Shown here: one piece after another, positions 19,660 to 23,548 of the stretch
How positions within the stretch are numbered: the stretch's first letter is position 1
Layout: each line of letters opens with the position of its first letter
Origin: Elusimicrobiota bacterium
GTDB taxonomy: Bacteria; Elusimicrobiota; Elusimicrobia; UBA1565; UBA9628
Length of the DNA: 23,548 nucleotides
Assembly (NCBI GenBank): GCA_028871595.1
Contig: JAGWMT010000015.1
Coordinates: 1 to 23,548 of the forward strand
Direction: 5' to 3'
The notes under the pieces: generated by a model
What the model was told of the DNA's origin: nothing
Seen by the model: the letters and a program-made list of their open reading frames with translations, nothing else
Databases searched by the model: none
Position numbers and translations under genes: made by a program

Positions 19660-20493
19660 CTAGTCGGCGACGCGCGTGCCGGTGAGGCCGGCGACGCCGG
19701 TCACTCCGGGGATGTCGCCGTTGTAGCGCGAGACGATGGTTTTTCCCGCGCCCAGGCTCTTGGGGTCGAACACGGTCCCCGCGAAGCCGGCGGCCACGGG
19801 GAAGGCGGTGATCAGGTAGGAGCGCTTGGCCTTCAGGTCGCGCCAGGAATAAATCAGCAGGTAGCCGTCGCCGTGGGTATAGGCCACCAGGTCGGTGCGG
19901 ATGGCGGCGCGGCCGACGGTCTCGGTCAGGCGTCTCACCTTGCAGGCGGAGACGTCGAAGGCCCCGAACTTCCGGGCCCGGGCCAATTCGCGCGGGTCGT
20001 CGCGGAAGGCGATGCGCCCCGCGAAGGCGGTCAGGTTCGACAGCAAGGTCCCCGTCGCGGGAGCGGGCGAGAAGACGCCGGCCGGCAGGCCCAGGCCGCG
20101 CTCGATCTCGCCGCTGACCCAGCGCGCGCGCTTGAAGCCGTACGGGGTCATCAAGGTGCTGAACAGGTAGCCGTAGGTGTGGGTCAGGCCGGCGTGATGG
20201 TTCTTGACGCCGATGGCCTCCAGGATCCGGGGCGCGATGATCACGGCCTTGGCGTGCTCGTCGAAGTTCACGCTTTTGCCCCACAGCGCCATGAGGGCCT
20301 TGTCCTTGGAATCCTTCGTGAACTCCGCGGCCACCGCGGGCGCCTCGGCCATGAGGACCTTCAAGGCGGCGCGCGCGTCCGGGGCGGCGGCGGCGGCGCG
20401 GCCGGCGGCGGCCCAGGGACAGTCCAGGGCGGTTTCGCCGGCGGACGGGCAAGGGGGCATGGTCATGGCGGCGGCCAAAGCGAGAGCGATCAT
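19660..20493 (-). CDS. Secreted protein of unknown function coupled to nuoI
   Basis: 277 residues. The start overlaps the nuoI stop (ATGA). A short signal (MIALALAAAMTMPPCPSA) suggests export. Mature features: an Ala-rich helix about 25-55, then FDEHAKAVIIAPRILEAIGV (about 77-96), KNHHAGLTHTYGYLFSTLMT (about 97-116) and a C-terminal half of alternating strands (DLVAYTHGDGYLLIYSWRDL, then SYLITAFPVAAG). Two Cys near the start and one in DVSACKVRR could form disulfides. I recognise no family. Its place at the end of the complex I genes may only reflect operon read-through, or it could be an envelope protein under the same control. Confidence 0.75.
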   Translation of the reverse strand: MIALALAAAMTMPPCPSAGETALDCPWAAAGRAAAAAPDARAALKVLMAEAPAVAAEFTKDSKDKALMALWGKSVNFDEHAKAVIIAPRILEAIGVKNHHAGLTHTYGYLFSTLMTPYGFKRARWVSGEIERGLGLPAGVFSPAPATGTLLSNLTAFAGRIAFRDDPRELARARKFGAFDVSACKVRRLTETVGRAAIRTDLVAYTHGDGYLLIYSWRDLKAKRSYLITAFPVAAGFAGTVFDPKSLGAGKTIVSRYNGDIPGVTGVAGLTGTRVAD

Positions 20494-20981
20494 TCGCCCA
20501 GCATGTCCTTCATGTTCCAGATCATCCCTTGGCGGGAGTAGGACGAGATCGCCACGTCGTTGGCGTCCATGTGGATGGCGTCCACGGGGCAGGCCTCCAC
20601 GCAGTAGCCGCAGAAGATGCACATGCCCAGGTCGATGTCGAAGGTCTTCGCGCGCTTCTCGACGATCACGTCGGGGGCGTTCTCGGCGGTGATGCGGATG
20701 CACTTGGCCGGGCAGATGGTCTCGCACAGCAGGCAGGCGGTGCAGCGCGGGGCGCCGTCGTCGCGCTTAAGAAGGCGGTGGCGCGTGCGGGCGCGCTTGC
20801 CCAGGACGGCGGGGTCCTCGGGGTACTGGATGGTCACGGACGCGCCGGGCAGGCGCAGGACGTGGCGGTACATGTTGACGAAGAAATGGCGGAACGTCAC
20901 CGCCAGGCCGCGCCAGACTTCGACCAGATAAATCCGGGTCGCGAAGGTGTGCTTCGGACGCTCGACGACTTTGACCGTCAT
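20490..20981 (-). CDS. nuoI: NADH-quinone oxidoreductase subunit I
   Basis: 163 residues. Two [4Fe-4S] ferredoxin motifs, CTACLLCETICP (Cys80, 83, 86, 90) and CIFCGYCVEACP (Cys121, 124, 127, 131), carry clusters N6a and N6b that pass electrons from the peripheral arm to N2 near the quinone. The N-terminal amphipathic helix (WRGLAVTFRHFFVNMYRHVL) docks the subunit on the membrane arm. The start ATG overlaps the nuoH stop by 4 bp, and the stop overlaps the following secreted protein gene. Confidence 0.97.
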   Translation of the reverse strand: MTVKVVERPKHTFATRIYLVEVWRGLAVTFRHFFVNMYRHVLRLPGASVTIQYPEDPAVLGKRARTRHRLLKRDDGAPRCTACLLCETICPAKCIRITAENAPDVIVEKRAKTFDIDLGMCIFCGYCVEACPVDAIHMDANDVAISSYSRQGMIWNMKDMLGE

Positions 20982-22015
20982 CGCCACAGGTACACCCCCC
21001 AAACGGTGACCAGGAAATTGACCAAGGACAGCGGCAGCAGGTTCTTCCAGCCCAGGTCGAGAAGCTGGTCGAAGCGGAAGCGCGGCAAGGTCCAGCGCAG
21101 CTGCATGAGCAGGAACAAAAGCGCCAGAACCTTGAAGGTGAAGCTGGCCAGCATCAACGCGCCGCCCAGCAGGCCCATGGACGGCAGGTCCAGGAACGGG
21201 ATGGCCCAGCCGCCCAGGAACAAGGTGGTGATCAGGCCGCAGACCACGATGGACTCGAAGAAGTCGGTCATCAGGAACATGCCGAACTTCATGCCCGAGT
21301 ACTCGACGTGGTAGCCCACGATCTCGCTCTCGCCCTCGGGCAGGTCGAACGGCGTGCGCTTGGTGATGGCGGCGCCGGCGGTCAGGAACAGGATGAAGGC
21401 CAGGGGCTGGACGACGATGCCCCAGACGTGCCGGGTCTGCCAGAGCACGGCCTGCTGGAGGTCCAAGGTCCCGTACAGGAACATGGCCCCGGCCAAGGAC
21501 GAGGCCAGGCACACCTCGTAGGCCACCATCTGCGAGGCGCCGCGCAGGCCGCCCAGGAGGCCGTAATTGGAGCCCGAGGCGAAGCCGGCCATCACGATGC
21601 CGTGCACGCCGAAGGCCAGCACGCCCAGCACCAAAGGCAGGCCCACCGCGCTTTCGATGGGCTGCAGGCTCCAGGCGCGGCCGAAGGCCATGATGGTGCC
21701 GCCGAAGGGCAAAGCCGCCAGGCAGAACATGCCGCAGCCGAGCGAAATCATCGGGGCCAGGCCGTGCAGCGGCTTATGCACGCCCTCGGCCTGGAAGTCC
21801 TCCTTGGTGAGCATCTTGAGCGCGTCCGCGATGGGATGGAACAGCCCCCAAATGGTGATCCCGAAGATGTCGGCGCGGTTGGCGCCGATGCGGTCCTGCA
21901 TCACCGCGCTTTGCTTGCGCTCCACCCAGCCCAGGAAGCCCGCGATGTTGAGTCCGAAGGCCAGGATGGCGGCCAGGACCTTGACGGTCGTCCAGATCAG
22001 GTCGGCGGGGGTCAC
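20978..22015 (-). CDS. nuoH: NADH-quinone oxidoreductase subunit H
   Basis: 345 residues from a GTG start overlapping the nuoG stop (GTGA). About eight membrane helices. Family signatures: ERKQSAVMQDRIGANRA (about 35-51) in the first loop, ALKMLTKEDF, and PFDLPEGESEIVGYHVEYSG (about 230-249), the glutamate-rich loop at the quinone site and the E-channel. NuoH forms the quinone chamber at the joint of the two arms. The frame is open far upstream through nuoG on the same strand, but homology begins at VTPADLIWTTVKVLA. Confidence 0.97.
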   Translation of the reverse strand: MTPADLIWTTVKVLAAILAFGLNIAGFLGWVERKQSAVMQDRIGANRADIFGITIWGLFHPIADALKMLTKEDFQAEGVHKPLHGLAPMISLGCGMFCLAALPFGGTIMAFGRAWSLQPIESAVGLPLVLGVLAFGVHGIVMAGFASGSNYGLLGGLRGASQMVAYEVCLASSLAGAMFLYGTLDLQQAVLWQTRHVWGIVVQPLAFILFLTAGAAITKRTPFDLPEGESEIVGYHVEYSGMKFGMFLMTDFFESIVVCGLITTLFLGGWAIPFLDLPSMGLLGGALMLASFTFKVLALLFLLMQLRWTLPRFRFDQLLDLGWKNLLPLSLVNFLVTVWGVYLWR

Positions 22016-23454
22016 GCGAGCACCCCGAGCAAGGCGAAGATCTCGTGGTCGGGCCGCGCGTCGCCGATGGGATCCAGCGCCTTCTCGTACTTCTGGACCT
22101 TCCCCTCGAAATTCGTGAAGTGCCCCGTTTCCTCGACGTAGGCGGTCGCCGGCAGACGGTAGTGGGCGAACTCGCTGATGGCGAGCTTGTTCGGCCCCTG
22201 GAACACGACGGTGCCCGCCTTCGCCATCAAGGCCTTGGCGCGGTCCTCGCCCCAGATCCTGCCCAGGTCGCGTTCCACGATATAGAGCGTCCGGACCTTC
22301 CCGGCCTCCAGGTCCTTGGCCAATTCGTCGAACGTGCCGCTCTTCAAGTCGGTCCCGCTCAGATTCGGCACCTTCTCCTTCTTTTTGAGAAGCTTGTCCT
22401 CGTCGCCCACCTGGTCGGGCTCGGCCGTGAAATAGAACTTCGCGCCGGAGAACGCCCTCTTGGCCGCGGCCCAGTCCTCGTTGGACAGCATGCCCGAGGC
22501 CACGAAGGCCACGCCGCCGTCCTTTAACTTGGCGGAGATCTCCTCCGCGGCGACGTCCCACGAGATATCGCGTTTCTCCGGCTTCATGCGCAGGACGCGC
22601 CCCAGGCGGTCCTTGTCCAACGAGCCGAAGCCGTAGCGGCCGTCGTCGCACATCCAGTGGCCGTTGACGTCCGGGTTGACGCGGGGCTTGAGGCGCGCCA
22701 CGCGCTTGCCGTCGTTGTGCCAGGGCCGGGCGGTGTTGGTGTGCACGGAGATGTTGCAGCCGCGCGAGCACCCGGGGCAGACGGAGTCGGTCTTGTCCAG
22801 ATACCAGACCCGGACCTTGTAGCGGAAGTCGCGGTCGGTGAGCGCGCCGACGGGGCAGATGTCCACCACGTTCCCGGAATAATCGTTGTCCAGGACCTTG
22901 CCGGGGGTCAGCTCGATGCGCTCGGTGTGGCCGCGGCGGAAGATGCCCAGCTCGTGGGTCTTGGTGACGTCGTCCACGAAGCGGGTGCAGCGCGTGCACA
23001 GGATGCAGCGCTCCTGGTCCAGCATGACGTGGGGGCCCGCGGCGATGCGCTTGTCCTTGTGCTGCTTGTTTTCGCGGACCTGGCTCTGGTACTGCCCCAC
23101 CTTCATGTAATAGTCCTGCAGACCGCACTCCCCGCTCTGGTCGCAGACCGGGCAGTCGAGCGGGTGATTGACGAGATGGAGCTCGAGCGCGGACGCCTGG
23201 GCGCGCTTGGCGGCCTCGGAGTCGGACTTCACGTCCATGCCCTCGCGCACGCCGGTGCGGCAGGACACCTGGGGCTTGGGCGCGCCGGCGACTTCGACGA
23301 TGCACATCCGGCAATTGCCGGGATTGCCCAAGGCGGGGTGATAGCAGTAATGCGGGATCTCGACGCCCGCGTCCTTGGCGGCGTCGATGACCAGCCGGCC
23401 CTCGTCGGCCTCCAGCTCCTTGCCGTTCAGTTTGAACTTGACTCGCTTAGCCAT
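22012..23454 (-). CDS. nuoG: NADH-quinone oxidoreductase subunit G
   Basis: 480 residues. [2Fe-2S] N1b: Cys37, Cys48, Cys51, Cys65. N3 uses the His-ligated motif HPLDCPVCDQSGEC (His97, Cys101, 104, 110). N4/N5-type ligands: CILCTRC (Cys150, 153, 156) with Cys200. An extra CPGCSRGC (Cys226, 229, 233) with Cys269 matches the N7-type cluster site, present only in some bacteria. The molybdopterin-like C-terminal domain is short (about 200 residues); typical bacterial NuoG is 700-900. The start ATG overlaps the end of nuoF by 8 bp. Confidence 0.95.
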   Translation of the reverse strand: MAKRVKFKLNGKELEADEGRLVIDAAKDAGVEIPHYCYHPALGNPGNCRMCIVEVAGAPKPQVSCRTGVREGMDVKSDSEAAKRAQASALELHLVNHPLDCPVCDQSGECGLQDYYMKVGQYQSQVRENKQHKDKRIAAGPHVMLDQERCILCTRCTRFVDDVTKTHELGIFRRGHTERIELTPGKVLDNDYSGNVVDICPVGALTDRDFRYKVRVWYLDKTDSVCPGCSRGCNISVHTNTARPWHNDGKRVARLKPRVNPDVNGHWMCDDGRYGFGSLDKDRLGRVLRMKPEKRDISWDVAAEEISAKLKDGGVAFVASGMLSNEDWAAAKRAFSGAKFYFTAEPDQVGDEDKLLKKKEKVPNLSGTDLKSGTFDELAKDLEAGKVRTLYIVERDLGRIWGEDRAKALMAKAGTVVFQGPNKLAISEFAHYRLPATAYVEETGHFTNFEGKVQKYEKALDPIGDARPDHEIFALLGVLA

Positions 23455-23548
23455 TGGGCACCCGCTTCTTGAAATCCTCGGGGAACTTCTGCTGCCAGAC
23501 GCGGGCGATGACGCCCACGGTGTCGCCCAGCGCGCAGATGACCTTGCC
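23447..23548 (-). CDS. nuoF: NADH-quinone oxidoreductase subunit F (C-terminal end)
   Basis: The last 33 codons and TAA of a gene entering from the right edge: GKVICALGDTVGVIARVWQQ then KFPEDFKKRVPNG. The ICALGD element and the following helix match the C-terminus of NuoF, which binds NADH, FMN and cluster N3. The stop (23449-23447) lies inside the start of nuoG, so the genes are coupled. Confidence 0.85.
   Translation of the reverse strand, partial: GKVICALGDTVGVIARVWQQKFPEDFKKRVPNG

Noticed and set aside
22016..23314. Upstream extension of the nuoH frame through nuoG
   Set aside because: It is a wrong-frame reading of nuoG; NuoH homology begins at the GTG at 22015.
1..23548. CRISPR array, insertion sequence, integrase or phage genes
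   Set aside because: I saw no regularly spaced repeats, transposase or integrase motifs, or phage structural genes in any frame.

Overview
This is GC-rich bacterial chromosome with short gaps, many 4-bp start/stop overlaps and operons on both strands. Several features fit a free-living, respiring member of the Elusimicrobiota: a secretion signal plus long Ala/Pro-rich stretch in front of an MFS permease, a short divergent sigma-54, DUF4932-like secreted proteins, and complex I together with EtfAB and an acyl-CoA carboxylase. That placement is inference; no 16S or ribosomal protein gene is present to settle it.

Layout. 1-241 (-): start of a methylcrotonyl-CoA carboxylase-type beta subunit, preceded by two short reading frames that look frameshifted. 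712-1794 (-): rpoN, with its own -24/-12 promoter; divergent to it lies an operon of an NtrB-like kinase, an NtrC-type sigma-54 activator and a secreted DUF4932-like protein (1879-5535). 5552-6309: nucleotidyltransferase plus ribbon-helix-helix toxin-antitoxin pair under a promoter buried in a perfect palindrome. 6579-7577: Rrf2 regulator and an SDR that has lost its catalytic core. 7613-8459: GlpM-like membrane protein and a lone receiver domain with a second -24/-12 promoter almost identical to that of rpoN. 8566-12818: lower-GC accessory segment with a Fic protein carrying an AbiEi-like N-terminus, a decayed tRNA-Tyr copy, an AbiEii/AbiEi pair, and the intact tRNA-Tyr. 12891-14685: etfB-etfA. 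14689-16863 (-): a small basic protein and an MFS permease. 16971-17378: glycine-zipper lipoprotein. 17383-19295 (-): cdaA and an overlapping DHH phosphodiesterase, i.e. c-di-AMP synthesis and probably breakdown in one operon. 19302-19589 (-): truncated XRE regulator with two operator palindromes. 19660-23548 (-): end of nuoF, nuoG, nuoH, nuoI and a coupled secreted protein of unknown function.

Three themes link the genes. First, sigma-54: rpoN, its activator and two matching -24/-12 sites suggest an autoregulated local circuit. Second, toxin-antitoxin and defence-like modules cluster at 5.5-12.4 kb, two of them sharing the operator-like 10-mer TATATACTAG. Third, at least six genes have a -10 box ending only 6-8 nt before the start codon and no Shine-Dalgarno, which points to leaderless mRNAs being common here.
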